The notes below the pieces were generated by a model. The model worked only from the letters and a program-made list of their open reading frames with translations, was not told where the DNA came from and made no database searches. This document shows positions 1 to 9,209 of a DNA stretch of 64,000 bases, one piece after another. Position 1 is the stretch's first letter; each line of letters begins with the position of its first letter. The position numbers and the translations under genes are program-made. Origin of the DNA: Thauera humireducens (GTDB lineage: Bacteria > Pseudomonadota > Gammaproteobacteria > Burkholderiales > Rhodocyclaceae). The stretch is from positions 1,860,001 to 1,924,000 of the forward strand of contig NZ_CP014646.1 in assembly GCF_001051995.2 (NCBI RefSeq), given 5' to 3'.

Positions 1-1012
1 CCGAGGAGCGCTCGGTGGTCTGCAGCGACAGGCTGGCATGCGTTTCCACCTGGTCGATCGAATGGACCAGGGCATTGGCCGCCTCGGACATGCGGTTGAG
101 CGCCTCTTCCTGCGACAGCGCGTGCTGCGAGGCCGTCCCGGCGATGCCCGACATCTGGCGCGCCTCCACGCCCAGTTGCTTCACCTCGCGGCGCAGGTCG
201 TCGACCAGGCCGTGGAGCCGGTCGCGCATGTGCCCGATCTCGCCGAGCAGCACGCCGAACTCGTCCGAACCCAGCGCGGGCACGCTCACCGAGAGGTCGC
301 CATCCGCGATCGAGCGGGCGACACGCGACGCCACGCCGAAGGCGGTGCGCAGGCGCCGGAGCGTACTCACCGCGATGAAGACCCCGCACAGCGTGCCGAT
401 GACCGAGAGCGCCAGATAGGCGCTTATGGTGGCGTGGTAGCGCTCCTGCGCGGCCTCGTACATGCGGGCGGTGACGTCGGTCTGGTGGGCATGGAGCGCG
501 GCCAGGGCCTCGCCCGTGGCATCGCCCGCCGGTTCGCCGCCCTGGACGAAGGCGCTCATGTAGGTCAGGCGGAAGTGGCCGGTGCGCAGCGACGCCAGCA
601 CCTCGTCGACCTGCGCCAGCCACTCCCGGTAGTGCCCCTCGAAGGCGGTGAACAAGGCCTCTTCCTCGGGGTCGCGCAGCCGCTCGCGCTGCGCCTGCAG
701 CAAGGTCTCGATCTCGCGCGTGTTGCGGTCGATCTGCTCGAGGTAATAGGGCAGCGGGCGCTCGTGCGCCGAGGCCAGACCGCCCTCGGGGTCGAGCTGG
801 AAGGCGAGCGGGATCAGCCGGCGGTTCGACAGCAGCCGCAACTGGATCGCCTCCAGCCGCCCCAGGGTGGCGATGTTGATCTCGTGAACCTCGCGCAGGG
901 ACTCCTTGGCCTGGTGAAGTCCGTACCAGCCGAAGGCCACTGCCGCGAAGAACAGGAAGCCCGCGACCGCGGCCCAGATCCACAGGCGCTGTGCAATGCT
1001 GAGTTTCGTCAC
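1..1012 (-). CDS. Methyl-accepting chemotaxis protein, 3' part cut by window edge
   Basis: Inner-membrane chemoreceptor signalling to CheA/CheW. Reading leftwards from a GTG at 1012 (GAGGG about 9 nt upstream), the protein starts with a short cytoplasmic stretch and a hydrophobic helix (IWAAVAGFLFFAAVAF). A roughly 150-residue helical periplasmic region of the four-helix-bundle type follows (EINIATLGRLEAIQLRLLSN), then a second membrane helix (AYLALSVIGTLCGVFIAV). Next comes a HAMP-like linker (LRTAFGVASRVARSIADGD) and the start of the methylation/signalling coiled coil (residues about 270 to 337). The conserved hairpin tip lies outside the window. The ligand is unknown. The gene lies 15 bp downstream of the catabolic operon on the same strand, so it may sense that operon's substrate (inference). 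Confidence 0.85.
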   Translation of the reverse strand, partial: MTKLSIAQRLWIWAAVAGFLFFAAVAFGWYGLHQAKESLREVHEINIATLGRLEAIQLRLLSNRRLIPLAFQLDPEGGLASAHERPLPYYLEQIDRNTREIETLLQAQRERLRDPEEEALFTAFEGHYREWLAQVDEVLASLRTGHFRLTYMSAFVQGGEPAGDATGEALAALHAHQTDVTARMYEAAQERYHATISAYLALSVIGTLCGVFIAVSTLRRLRTAFGVASRVARSIADGDLSVSVPALGSDEFGVLLGEIGHMRDRLHGLVDDLRREVKQLGVEARQMSGIAGTASQHALSQEEALNRMSEAANALVHSIDQVETHASLSLQTTERSS

Positions 1013-1027
1013 GTTGTCGTGCCCTCG

Positions 1028-2254
1028 TCAGCCCGCCGCACGCACCCGGTTCAGCGCCGGATCGTTCGGTGCGTTCAGCACGCACATGGTCCCGGCCGGG
1101 TGATAGATGTAGGGCACGCAGCGGTTGCAGTTGATGCAACCCGATGCGCGGGCCTCGCCACGCTGGAATTTGTTGACCAGCTGCGGGTCGTGGATCAGCG
1201 GCCGTGCCATCACGACCGCGTCGAAACCCTCGGCCATGGCCTGGTTGGCGTTGTCCAGCGAACGCGCGCCGCCCAGGTAGCCCAGCGGCACATCGACCGC
1301 GGCCCGGATCCTGCGCGAGTACTCGAGGAAGTACATCTCGCGGAAGCTCACCTTCGGCGTGCCGAACTGCGACAGCTTCATCATCAGCCCGGTCATCCAG
1401 CTGCCCTTGAGCACCTTCTTCATCTCGTCCATGTTGAAGTTGCTGCCGAACATGAACCAGCCCGATTCGATGTTGCGCCCGCCGGACAGCACCAGCAGAT
1501 CGGCGCCGGCCTGCTGCAGCAGGCGCGCGGTGACGATGGCATCCTCGACCGTCGCCCCGCCCGGCACGCCGTCGGCGACGTTGATCTTGGCCAGCACCGC
1601 CATCTGTTGGCCGACCTTTTCCTTCACCCGGCGCAGCACCTCGACCGGGAAGCGTGCGCGATTCTCGGCGCTGCCACCGTACGCGTCCTTGCGCTTGTTC
1701 GAGAGCGGCGAGATGAACTGGTTGAGCAGGTAGCCGTGCCCCATGTGGATCTCGACCGCGTCGAAGCCGGCCTGGCGGCACAGCTCGGCCGCGTCGACGA
1801 ACTGCTGGACGACGAGATCCATGTCGGCGCGGGTCATCTCGCGCTGGAAAAGGTTGCCGCGCATCAGTCCGGCCTTGTTGAGGCCGCCCGAGGCGCTCAT
1901 CGTCGGCCCGTCGACCTTGATCGAGGTGACGAAGGAGCCGCCGTGGGTGAGCTGGTAGGAGATCGCCCCGCCTTCCGCATGGACCGCGTCGGCCAGTGCC
2001 CGGAGATCAGGCAGGATCTCGGGGCGCATCCACACCTGGTTGGGCAGGGTACGGCCGACCTTGGCGACCGCGCCGTAGGCGACGGTGGTGAGGCCGACGC
2101 CGCCGGCGGCCATGTCGCGGTGATGCTTGACCAGGGCCTTGGTCGGCGCCCCCTGCCACACCATGCCCTCGTTGGCGCCGGCACGGATGAAGCGGTTGCG
2201 CAGGGTGACGGGCCCCAGCTTGAAGGGGGCGAACAGCTTGCTTGTCTCGTTCAT
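1028..2254 (-). CDS. NADH:flavin oxidoreductase (Old Yellow Enzyme family)
   Basis: 408-aa FMN-binding TIM-barrel oxidoreductase, likely reducing an activated C=C bond. Evidence: the N-terminal LFAPFKLGPVTLRNRF start of the 2,4-dienoyl-CoA reductase/OYE family, the catalytic-loop HMGHGYLLNQFISPLSNKR (about residues 170-190) and the C-terminal GCINCNRCVPYIYHPAGTMC. That last motif resembles the 4Fe-4S site of 2,4-dienoyl-CoA reductases, but the spacing is C-x2-C-x2-C rather than C-x2-C-x3-C. The FAD/NAD(P)H domains found after it in full-length dienoyl-CoA reductases are absent. ATG 2254 is chosen because it begins the domain. It is last in the operon with the acyl-CoA ligase (46-bp gap), which suggests an enoyl-CoA-type substrate (inference). 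Confidence 0.85.
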   Translation of the reverse strand: MNETSKLFAPFKLGPVTLRNRFIRAGANEGMVWQGAPTKALVKHHRDMAAGGVGLTTVAYGAVAKVGRTLPNQVWMRPEILPDLRALADAVHAEGGAISYQLTHGGSFVTSIKVDGPTMSASGGLNKAGLMRGNLFQREMTRADMDLVVQQFVDAAELCRQAGFDAVEIHMGHGYLLNQFISPLSNKRKDAYGGSAENRARFPVEVLRRVKEKVGQQMAVLAKINVADGVPGGATVEDAIVTARLLQQAGADLLVLSGGRNIESGWFMFGSNFNMDEMKKVLKGSWMTGLMMKLSQFGTPKVSFREMYFLEYSRRIRAAVDVPLGYLGGARSLDNANQAMAEGFDAVVMARPLIHDPQLVNKFQRGEARASGCINCNRCVPYIYHPAGTMCVLNAPNDPALNRVRAAG

Positions 2255-2300
2255 GGATGCCTCGCTGGATTGGGCGGCATGGGCCGGTGACGGCGCACGC

Positions 2301-3890
2301 TCACGCAGGAACACGCACCTTGGTCCGCAGTTCGTTCTTGGCGACCTTGTTCGACGCATTGACCGGCAGCGCGTCGAAGAAGCGCACGAAGCGCGGCACC
2401 TTGTAGTTGGCCATGCGCTCGCGCGACCAGGCGATGAGCCCGGCCTCGTCCAGCGTCTCGCCGGGCCGCAGCACCACGCAGGCGCAGCCGACCTCGCCCA
2501 TGCGCTCGTCGGGCACACCGATGACCGCCACCTGTGCGATCGCCGGATGGGTGGTGAGCGCGGCTTCGATCTCGGCCGGGTAGCAGTTGAAGCCGCCGAC
2601 GATGAACATGTCCTTGAGGCGGTCGGTGATGCGCAGGTAGCCGCGCTCATCCAGCGTGCCGACGTCGCCGGTGTGCAGCCAGCCTTCGGCGTCGATGGTC
2701 TCGGCTGTGGCCTTGGCGTCCTCGAAGTAACCCTGCATGACGTGGAAGCCGCGCAGGCAGATCTCTCCGGCCTCGCCCGCGGACAAGGGACGATTGTCGG
2801 CATCGACGATGCGCACTTCGGTGCCCGGGATGGCGTGGCCGCTGGTCAGCGCCACGGTTTCGGCGTCGTCGTCGGCCGCGCAGATGGTGGCGAGCCCGCC
2901 GCATTCGGTGAGGCCGTAGGCCGTCAGCACGACCTCAAAGCCGAGTTCGCGGCGCATGCGCTCGATCAGCACCGGCGGAATGGTGGAGGCGCCGGTCACG
3001 GCGACGCGCAGGCTGGACAGGTCGGTCTGCGCCAGCTTCGGATGCGCGAGCATCGACAGGTAGAGCGTGGGCGGTCCGGGCAGCACGCTGATGCGGTCGG
3101 CCTCGATGCGGCGGAACACCGCTTCGGCATCGAACACGGGGTGCGGCAGCACGGTGGCGCCGGCGATCAGGCAAGTGACCCAGCCGGCCTTGTAGCCGAA
3201 GGTGTGGAAGAAGGGATTGACGATCAGGTAGCGGTCACCGGCGCGGATGCCGGCGATCTGCACGTATTCGCTGAAGGCCTGGATGATCTGGCGGTGGGCG
3301 CTGACGACCCCCTTGGGGCGACCGGTGGTGCCGGAGGTGAACATCAGGTCCGACATGTCGTCGGGCTGCACCGCCTGCGCGCGCACGCGCGCCTGCGCCT
3401 CGCTCACGCCCGCCCCGCCGGCGAGGAAGCCTGCCCAGTCGGTGTCGGCATGGGCGCCGGCCTGGCCGATCGCCACCACCCGCTCCAGCGTCTCGGGGCG
3501 ACAGTCGGAAAGCATCGCCGGGTAGTCGATGTCGAGGAAGCGGTCGATCACGAAGAGGATGCGGGCGCGGCTGCGCCCGATGATGTCCGCGGCCTCGGCG
3601 CCCTTCATGCGGGTGTTGATCGGCACCATCGCCGCACCCGCGCAGTGGATGCCGAGTGCGGCGATGATCCATTCGGCGCCGTTGGGCGCCCAGATCGCGA
3701 CCCGGTCGCCCGGTGCGATGCCGTGGGCGATCAGCGCGCGGCTGACGGCGAACACGCGCGCGGGCAGGCTGGCGTAGTCGATGCGGGTGTCGCCGTCCTC
3801 GATGAAGGTGCGCTCGCCATGGCGTTGCGCGGCTTCGAGGACGAGTGCCGGCAGCGTGCGCGCAAACGGCGGTACGAAATGTGCGGTCAT
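2301..3890 (-). CDS. Acyl-CoA ligase, FadD3-like (ANL superfamily)
   Basis: 529-aa AMP-forming acyl-CoA synthetase that would activate a carboxylate with ATP and CoA. Visible motifs: the P-loop-like [12 protein letters not shown] (about residue 180), YGLTECGG (about 320), GWLHTGDVG (about 405), the hinge [17 protein letters not shown] (about 430) and a C-terminal catalytic lysine region (NKVAKNELR). Length is normal for the family. The sequence style resembles FadD3, which activates the C/D-ring propanoate remnant of steroids. Together with the KstD-like gene upstream this supports a steroid-type substrate, but specificity cannot be read from sequence. A GGAAAC ribosome site precedes ATG 3890. 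Confidence 0.9.
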   Translation of the reverse strand: MTAHFVPPFARTLPALVLEAAQRHGERTFIEDGDTRIDYASLPARVFAVSRALIAHGIAPGDRVAIWAPNGAEWIIAALGIHCAGAAMVPINTRMKGAEAADIIGRSRARILFVIDRFLDIDYPAMLSDCRPETLERVVAIGQAGAHADTDWAGFLAGGAGVSEAQARVRAQAVQPDDMSDLMFTSGTTGRPKGVVSAHRQIIQAFSEYVQIAGIRAGDRYLIVNPFFHTFGYKAGWVTCLIAGATVLPHPVFDAEAVFRRIEADRISVLPGPPTLYLSMLAHPKLAQTDLSSLRVAVTGASTIPPVLIERMRRELGFEVVLTAYGLTECGGLATICAADDDAETVALTSGHAIPGTEVRIVDADNRPLSAGEAGEICLRGFHVMQGYFEDAKATAETIDAEGWLHTGDVGTLDERGYLRITDRLKDMFIVGGFNCYPAEIEAALTTHPAIAQVAVIGVPDERMGEVGCACVVLRPGETLDEAGLIAWSRERMANYKVPRFVRFFDALPVNASNKVAKNELRTKVRVPA

Positions 3891-3916
3891 GATGTTTCCG
3901 GTGATAATGCGGCCGC

Positions 3917-4678
3917 TCAGATGCTCATGACAAACTGGCCGCTGTCGACGCGCAGCTCGATGCCGTTGACCGCGCGCGAGGCGTCGTCGGCCAGGAACAG
4001 GATCGCGGCGGCCACGTCCTCGGGCAGACAGGCGCGGTTCATCGGGTCGGCGTCGATGGTGAAGCGCGTCGGGTCGATGCCCTTGGGGTACGAGCCCGCG
4101 GTCATCGGCGTCATGATGCCGTCGGGGTGGATGGAGTTGCAGCGGATGCGGTACTTGGCCTTGCGGCAGTGTGCGGCGACTGCGCGCGTGAGCCCGGCGA
4201 TGGCGGCCTTGGAGGCGCCGTAGGCGGCGTAGTCTTCCTTGGCGGCGATGCCGGCGATCGAGGACATGTTGATGATCGAGCCGCCACCGCCCTCCTTCAT
4301 CAGCGCCACGCCGGCCTTGCAGCCGAGGAAGACGCTGTCGGCGTTGATCCGCATGAGGCGCTGCCAGTCGTCCAGCGTGGCGTCCTCGATCGAGCCCTTG
4401 ACCAGGATGCCGGCGTTGTTCACCAGGATGTCGAGGCGGCCAAAGCGCTCGCGCACCGTCGCCATCACTGCGTCCCAGTCGGCGGCCGAGGCGGCGTCCT
4501 GGCGGATGAAGACGGCCTTGCCGTCAAGACCGGCGGCCAGCGATTCGCCCGCATCGACGTTGAGGTCGGTGAACACGACCTGTGCGCCCTCGCGGACGAA
4601 GCATTCCACCGTCGCGCGCCCGACGCCGCTCGCACCCCCGGTGACGAGCGCCACCTTGCCTTCGATTCGTCCTGCCAT
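3917..4678 (-). CDS. Short-chain dehydrogenase/reductase (SDR)
   Basis: 253-aa classical SDR, NAD(P)H-dependent alcohol/ketone oxidoreductase. The glycine-rich cofactor site TGGASGVG lies near residue 13, NNAG near 88, and the catalytic Ser plus YGASK (Tyr-x3-Lys) near 140-157. An Asp after beta-strand 2 (FTDLN) suggests NAD preference. ATG 4678 is preferred over an upstream in-frame ATG (4705) because AGGAG lies 9 nt before it and it avoids overlap with the previous gene's stop at 4702. It sits in the operon between the KstD-like dehydrogenase and the CoA ligase, so a hydroxysteroid or hydroxyacyl-CoA substrate is plausible. Confidence 0.9.
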   Translation of the reverse strand: MAGRIEGKVALVTGGASGVGRATVECFVREGAQVVFTDLNVDAGESLAAGLDGKAVFIRQDAASAADWDAVMATVRERFGRLDILVNNAGILVKGSIEDATLDDWQRLMRINADSVFLGCKAGVALMKEGGGGSIINMSSIAGIAAKEDYAAYGASKAAIAGLTRAVAAHCRKAKYRIRCNSIHPDGIMTPMTAGSYPKGIDPTRFTIDADPMNRACLPEDVAAAILFLADDASRAVNGIELRVDSGQFVMSI

Positions 4679-4701
4679 GTGCAATGTCTCCTGAATTACG
4701 G

Positions 4702-6411
4702 TCAAGCGTTGGCTGCGATGTGGTGTGCCGCGATGTAGCCGAAGGTCATCGCCGGCCCGATGGTGGCGCCGGCGCCGGGATAGGCGGTGCCCATCACCGA
4801 GGCCGAGGTGTTGCCGATGGCGTAGAGCCCCTCGATCGGCGTGCCGTCGGCGCGCACCACGCGGGCCTGCGCATCGGTGAGCAGACCGCCCTTGGTGCCG
4901 ATGTCGCCCGCATCCATGCGCATCGCGTAGAACGGCCCTTTCTGGACCGGCGCGAGGCAGGGGTTGGGCTTGACGTTGACGTCGCCGTAGTAGCGGTCGA
5001 ACACGCTGTCGCCGCGGCCGAAATCGGCGTCCTTGCCGCTACTGGCATAGGCGTTCATCTTCGCCACGGTCTCGCGCAGTCCGGCCGGGTCGACGTCGAT
5101 CTGGCGTGCCAGCTCATCGAGCGTGTCGGCCTTCCAGTACACGCTGCCGAGCCACTCCTTGCGCAGGCGGCTGTCGGGCATGATCTGCGCCGGCATCAGC
5201 GGGCCCATCGCATAGTTGAAGCGGAAGTGGGCATCGAAGATGCACCACGCCGGCACGTTCTTGCCGCCGGTGGCGTCGCGGTCCTTGTACATCGCGTCGC
5301 CGAACTCGAGATAGCCCTGAGCTTCGTTGCAGAAGCGCTTACCCAGGCTGTTGACCACGATCGCGCCGGGGAAGGCCCGCTCGGCAAACACGCCGCGCGG
5401 CTTGTCCTCGCCGACCACGGCAATGGTCGGCGCCCACCATGCCCATTCGAGCAGGTCGGTGGCGGCGCCGGCAGCCATGCCCGCCTCCAGCGCGGCGCCG
5501 GTGTTGTTGCCCGGCGGCGTGGCGCTCCAGGCGGTCTTCGTCGGCTGCGGCAGGTACTTCTCGCGCAGCGCCTGGTTCTGCTCGAAGCCGCCGGCGCCGA
5601 GGATCACGCCACGGCGCGCCGTCAGCGTCAGCGCGCGACCTTCGCGCACCACACGGACACCGATGACCCGGTCGCCATCGAGCACCAGCTCGCGGAAATC
5701 CGTCTTCAGCCACAACGGCACCTTGCGGTCCAGCAGCGAGGCGCGCAGCGCGCACACCAGCGAGCTGCCGAGGCCGGCGCGGCGGTCGAACTTGCTCTTC
5801 TTGCGCCACTTGAAGTCGAACTTGTAGCGCAGCATCAGGCCGAGCACCTTCAGCCGCCAGCCGCGCTCGCGTGCCATGGCGACGTGGGCGTCGCGCGCGG
5901 TCCACGCGATGCGCCCCATCAGCAGCGTCGAGGGCGAAGGCCGGCGCAGGTTCTCCAGCTCGTCGCCGAGCGTGCTGGTGTCGAACAGCTCGGGGTCGAG
6001 CGAGCGCCCGCCGGGCAGCGCGCCCGGCAGGTGCTGGTAGTAATCGGGGTACTTCTCGGCCACCGCGTAGCGCACCCGGGATTTTTCCTCCAGGTACTTG
6101 ATCATCTCGGGCGCATGGTCGAGATAGGCGCGCACCTTGGTCTCGTCGGCCTTGCCGCCGCCGGCGGCGAGGATGTACTGCAGCGCCTTGTCGTAGCTGT
6201 CCTTGCCGCCCTTGGCCGCAAAGTAGTGGTTGTTGGGGATCCAGATGCCGCCCCCGGAGATCGCCGAGGTACCGCCGAACTTTTCGCTCTTCTCGACGAC
6301 GAGGACCGAAAGGCCCTGATCGGCAGCGACCACGGCCGAGGTCATCGCACCTGCTCCCGAGCCGACGACGATGACGTCCCACTCCGTCCGAGACTGATCT
6401 TGCACGCTCAC
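4702..6411 (-). CDS. 3-oxosteroid 1-dehydrogenase-like FAD flavoprotein
   Basis: FAD-dependent dehydrogenase of the fumarate reductase/KstD superfamily that desaturates 3-ketosteroids next to the carbonyl. The FAD dinucleotide motif VVGSGAGAMTSA is at the N terminus, with SGGGIWIPNN about 40 residues later. The C-terminal KstD-type block has GDIGTKGGLLTDA, then GLYAIGNTSASVMG and GAGATIGPAMTFGY. Length is about 569 aa. I chose GTG 6411 because AGGGG lies 6 nt upstream; an in-frame ATG at 6456 would add 15 unconserved residues and has no visible ribosome site. It is first in the operon and divergent from another FAD dehydrogenase. Steroid specificity is inferred from the C-terminal block. Confidence 0.85.
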   Translation of the reverse strand: MSVQDQSRTEWDVIVVGSGAGAMTSAVVAADQGLSVLVVEKSEKFGGTSAISGGGIWIPNNHYFAAKGGKDSYDKALQYILAAGGGKADETKVRAYLDHAPEMIKYLEEKSRVRYAVAEKYPDYYQHLPGALPGGRSLDPELFDTSTLGDELENLRRPSPSTLLMGRIAWTARDAHVAMARERGWRLKVLGLMLRYKFDFKWRKKSKFDRRAGLGSSLVCALRASLLDRKVPLWLKTDFRELVLDGDRVIGVRVVREGRALTLTARRGVILGAGGFEQNQALREKYLPQPTKTAWSATPPGNNTGAALEAGMAAGAATDLLEWAWWAPTIAVVGEDKPRGVFAERAFPGAIVVNSLGKRFCNEAQGYLEFGDAMYKDRDATGGKNVPAWCIFDAHFRFNYAMGPLMPAQIMPDSRLRKEWLGSVYWKADTLDELARQIDVDPAGLRETVAKMNAYASSGKDADFGRGDSVFDRYYGDVNVKPNPCLAPVQKGPFYAMRMDAGDIGTKGGLLTDAQARVVRADGTPIEGLYAIGNTSASVMGTAYPGAGATIGPAMTFGYIAAHHIAANA

Positions 6412-6597
6412 GCTCCACCCCTGATCTTGTTGGAATGTGAGCGATGGTGGCGGCATGGCGGGCGGGGATCATCGTCAATGCGGACTAGACGACGAACGTC
6501 AGCCGCCCGCAGGAAAGAATCGTTCAATCGGAGGATGCACCGCCGCAGCCTTGCCGGGATCATCGTGCACGCAGACACACACGACAAGGAAGCCCAC
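6412..6597. promoter_or_regulatory. Divergent promoter region between two FAD dehydrogenases
   Basis: The 186 bp between the KstD-like gene (minus) and the FAD oxidoreductase (plus) must carry both promoters. A direct repeat GGGATCATCGT occurs at about 6467 and 6556. CGGACTAG at about 6480 matches half of the palindrome found upstream of the second catabolic block (17,166-17,177). No clear -10/-35 pair was recognised. Confidence 0.45.
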
Positions 6598-8106
6598 ATG
6601 AGCATGAACACAGCCCCCTCCTCCCACGCCACCCCCACCTACAGCCCCGGACACCCCTGCCCCGTCGAGGACGTGCCGCAGTGGGACATCGAGACCGACG
6701 TGGCAGTGATCGGCTTCGGCGCCGCCGGTAGCTGTGCCGCCATCGAAGCGCGCGCGGCCGGCGCCGACGTGCATGTGTTCGAGGTCGCGGCCGCGCCCGG
6801 CGGCAGCGCCTCGTGGTCGGGCGGCGAGGTCTATGTCGGCGGCAGCGGCGGCACCCGGGTGCAGAAGGCCCACGGTTTCGAGGACAGCACCGAGGATCTC
6901 TACACCTACCTGATGATGGCCGGCGGCCCCGGCGCCGACGCCGAGCGCGTACGCGTCTATGCCGAGGGCGCCGCGGCCCACTTCGACTGGCTCGAGGCGC
7001 AGGGCGTGCCGTTCAAGGGCACCTACCTGCCGGGCAAGTGGATCGAACCGACCACCGACGACACCCTGCTGTGGTCGGGCAGCGAGGCCGCCTGGCCGTT
7101 CAGCGCGAAGGCGAAGCCGGCACCACGGGGCCATACCGCGCAGTTCAAGGGCTGGGGCGGCGGCAAGATCCTGATGGAAAAGCTGTGCGCGCGGGCCGAG
7201 GCCCTGGGCGCAGTGGTCCACTGCAGCAGTCGCGCCCTGTGCCTGATCGTAGACCGCGCGCGCGCGGTGGTCGGCGTGGTGGTGCGCATCGAAGGCGAGA
7301 CACGGTACGTGCGAACGCGCAAGGGCGTGATCCTGTGCGCGGGCGGTTTCATCGTTAACCGCGAGATGGTCGAGCGCTTCGCGCCGGCCGCGCTCGCCTG
7401 CAGCGAGGTGGTGTCCGGCGGCAACGATGACGGCTCGGGCATCCGCATGGGCATGAGCGTGGGCGGCGCCACCATCCACATGGACCAGTTCTTCGCCACC
7501 ATCCCCTTCTTCCCGCCCGAATCGCTGGTCAAGGGCATTTTCGTCAACAAGCGCGGCGAACGCTTCATCAACGAGGACGCCTACCACGGCCGGGTCGGCC
7601 ATTACGTGCTGCGCCAGCCGGAGGGCAAGGCCTGGCTGCTGGTGGACAACGAGATCTTCGGTCGCCCGGTGATCCAGCCCGACATCGAAGTCGCCGCGGT
7701 CGGCGAGACCTGGGAGGAAGTGGAACGCGAGCTGGACCTGCCCGCCGGCAGCCTGGTGCGCACCGTGACCGAGTTCAACCGCCATGCCGCCGAAGGCCAG
7801 GACCCGCTGTTCCACAAGGCATCGAACTGGCTGCGCCCGCTCACCACGGCCCCTTTCGCGGCACTCAGCTACTGCGTCGGCGACCTGAAGGCCCACGCCT
7901 TCACCATGGGCGGCCTGCACACCCGGCCGAGCGGCGAAGTGCTCGACGCCGACGGCCAGCCGATCGCCGGGCTCTTCGCGGCCGGCCGCAGCGCCTGCGG
8001 CCTGCCACGCTGGGGCGAAGGCTACAGTTCGGGCATGTCGCTGGGCGATTCGACCTTCTTCGGCCGCCAGGCCGGACTGGCCGTCGCCACCCGCCAGGAC
8101 ACCTGA
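6598..8106 (+). CDS. FAD-dependent oxidoreductase (fumarate reductase/KstD superfamily)
   Basis: 502-aa flavoprotein. FAD site VAVIGFGAAGSCAAIEA is near residue 35, PGGSASWSGGEVYVGG near 65-80, a central ILCAGGFIVN, the superfamily FVNKRGERFINEDAY near 315, and the C-terminal TMGGLHTRPSGEVLD with FAAGRSACGLPRWGEGY. It is a paralogue class of the divergent KstD-like protein but lacks that protein's GAGATIGPAM ending, so it probably acts on a different substrate or position. ATG 6598 has AAGGAAG 8 nt upstream; a following in-frame ATG is 6 nt later. The gene is monocistronic. It probably belongs to the same catabolic regulon (inference). Confidence 0.85.
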   Translation: MSMNTAPSSHATPTYSPGHPCPVEDVPQWDIETDVAVIGFGAAGSCAAIEARAAGADVHVFEVAAAPGGSASWSGGEVYVGGSGGTRVQKAHGFEDSTEDLYTYLMMAGGPGADAERVRVYAEGAAAHFDWLEAQGVPFKGTYLPGKWIEPTTDDTLLWSGSEAAWPFSAKAKPAPRGHTAQFKGWGGGKILMEKLCARAEALGAVVHCSSRALCLIVDRARAVVGVVVRIEGETRYVRTRKGVILCAGGFIVNREMVERFAPAALACSEVVSGGNDDGSGIRMGMSVGGATIHMDQFFATIPFFPPESLVKGIFVNKRGERFINEDAYHGRVGHYVLRQPEGKAWLLVDNEIFGRPVIQPDIEVAAVGETWEEVERELDLPAGSLVRTVTEFNRHAAEGQDPLFHKASNWLRPLTTAPFAALSYCVGDLKAHAFTMGGLHTRPSGEVLDADGQPIAGLFAAGRSACGLPRWGEGYSSGMSLGDSTFFGRQAGLAVATRQDT

Positions 8107-8209
8107 GGGATCCGGGCCGCTCGCCGATGCACCCGCGCATTACCCGAGCGCTCTACCCTACTCCCAGGCCGGGAACCAGGGAACCGTGCCCCTTGATGCC
8201 CTGAGAGGC

Positions 8210-8272
8210 CGCCAGAGCAAGCAACAGCGTCGATCGCCCGCTGGTGGCCTCGACCGGTCACTTGCTCTGGCG
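8210..8272. repeat. 12-bp perfect inverted repeat in intergenic region
   Basis: CGCCAGAGCAAG (8210-8221) and its exact reverse complement (8261-8272) are separated by 39 bp, in the 200-bp gap between two convergent genes. There is no T-run, so an ordinary intrinsic terminator is not supported. A bidirectional structure or a remnant of a mobile element end is possible. Confidence 0.5.
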
Positions 8273-8307
8273 ACGGGCGAAGAACAAGGCTGCTCCGAAC
8301 GCCCGGG

Positions 8308-9132
8308 CTAATCCGCGCGCCTCAGCCAAAGCGCAGGCCAATGCGTCGCCCAACAGCAGCGATGATCGAACCCCGGCACCACATCCACACGAGGTCGCAC
8401 GGCGGCGGGGAATCGATCGGCAAAGGCGTTAACCAGCGCTGGGGTAATGTTGCGGTCGTCCTCGCCGACCAGGTGGAGTTGGGGTACGTCGACCAGTCGG
8501 CCCACTCCATCGGCAGGATTGAGCGAGGCCGCCAGCGGCTCCAACCGATGCAGCATCGCCCACGCCGCGTGGTCGAGATTCCCAGCCACTGTTACCAGTT
8601 CATTGACATCATCGCGTCGTGCCGCCACCAGCGCCGCCAGCCCGCCGCCGCCGGAATAGCCGACCAGGACCAGCCGCCTCGCGCGGAAGCGTGTTTTCAG
8701 CGCATCAATCGCGGCACTGGTCGCCGCAACCACTTCAGGCGCGAAACGGGCTTCGGCCCAGTAGCGACTGGCGCAGCCCCTTATTGCAGGAGCGCCGTAC
8801 TGGCAGGGGCGCGCAAGATAGGCCGCCGCGCCATCCGGCTGGGACAGCGCCAGCCGCAAGGCAAGGGGATCGCGCGGGCTCGGATCGTCGGAAAGCTGCG
8901 AGCTTGAGATCCAGGCCAGACCGTCGCCTTCTAGGTAGACCGTCAACTCATCGGCGGCAACGGGTAGTGGAGGTAGATAAGCGACCAGATCGAAATCGCC
9001 TGCAGGCAACACAGCCGCCACCCAGCCTTTCGCCGCGGCCAGCGCATCTGCATGGTCGCGTCGCGCAGCCGGCGACGGGATCGCTGCGCAGGCGGCAAGC
9101 AGCAAGCAACAGATCGACGCGATCAATCTCAT
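8308..9132 (-). CDS. Alpha/beta-hydrolase lipoprotein
   Basis: 274-aa predicted lipoprotein: MRLIASICCLLLAAC is a type II signal peptide with lipobox LAAC, the Cys being residue 15. The mature part has an alpha/beta-hydrolase nucleophile elbow GYSGGGG (about residue 160), an Asp-rich turn (HLVGEDDRNIT) and a candidate catalytic His in GFDHRCCW near the C terminus. It is probably an envelope-anchored serine hydrolase or esterase of unknown substrate. ATG 9132 is preferred because the signal peptide starts there and a G-rich ribosome site precedes it; the frame stays open about 70 codons further upstream without meaning. It lies downstream of the autotransporter, across a terminator. Confidence 0.75.
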   Translation of the reverse strand: MRLIASICCLLLAACAAIPSPAARRDHADALAAAKGWVAAVLPAGDFDLVAYLPPLPVAADELTVYLEGDGLAWISSSQLSDDPSPRDPLALRLALSQPDGAAAYLARPCQYGAPAIRGCASRYWAEARFAPEVVAATSAAIDALKTRFRARRLVLVGYSGGGGLAALVAARRDDVNELVTVAGNLDHAAWAMLHRLEPLAASLNPADGVGRLVDVPQLHLVGEDDRNITPALVNAFADRFPAAVRPRVDVVPGFDHRCCWATHWPALWLRRAD

Positions 9133-9156
9133 TTGCCCCCCTCGTCCCCAGGCCGG

Positions 9157-9193
9157 AAAAACAGGGAGCCGGGGCAAGCCCCGGCTCCCTGTT
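9157..9193 (-). terminator. Intrinsic terminator of the autotransporter gene
   Basis: A perfect 16-bp GC-rich stem (AACAGGGAGCCGGGGC) with a 2-nt loop lies 17 bp after the autotransporter stop. Read on the minus strand it is followed by a T-rich stretch. It separates the autotransporter from the lipoprotein hydrolase. Confidence 0.8.
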
Positions 9194-9209
9194 GCACGAG
9201 CATGAAGGA

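Noticed and set aside
38..2290. A 750-codon plus-strand open frame across the MCP and OYE genes
   Set aside because: Antisense shadow of high-GC genes; no family motif, while the minus strand gives clear domains.
4684..6560. Long upstream extension of the plus-strand FAD oxidoreductase frame
   Set aside because: The extension is antisense to the KstD-like gene; the real start is ATG 6598 with a ribosome site and the FAD motif soon after.
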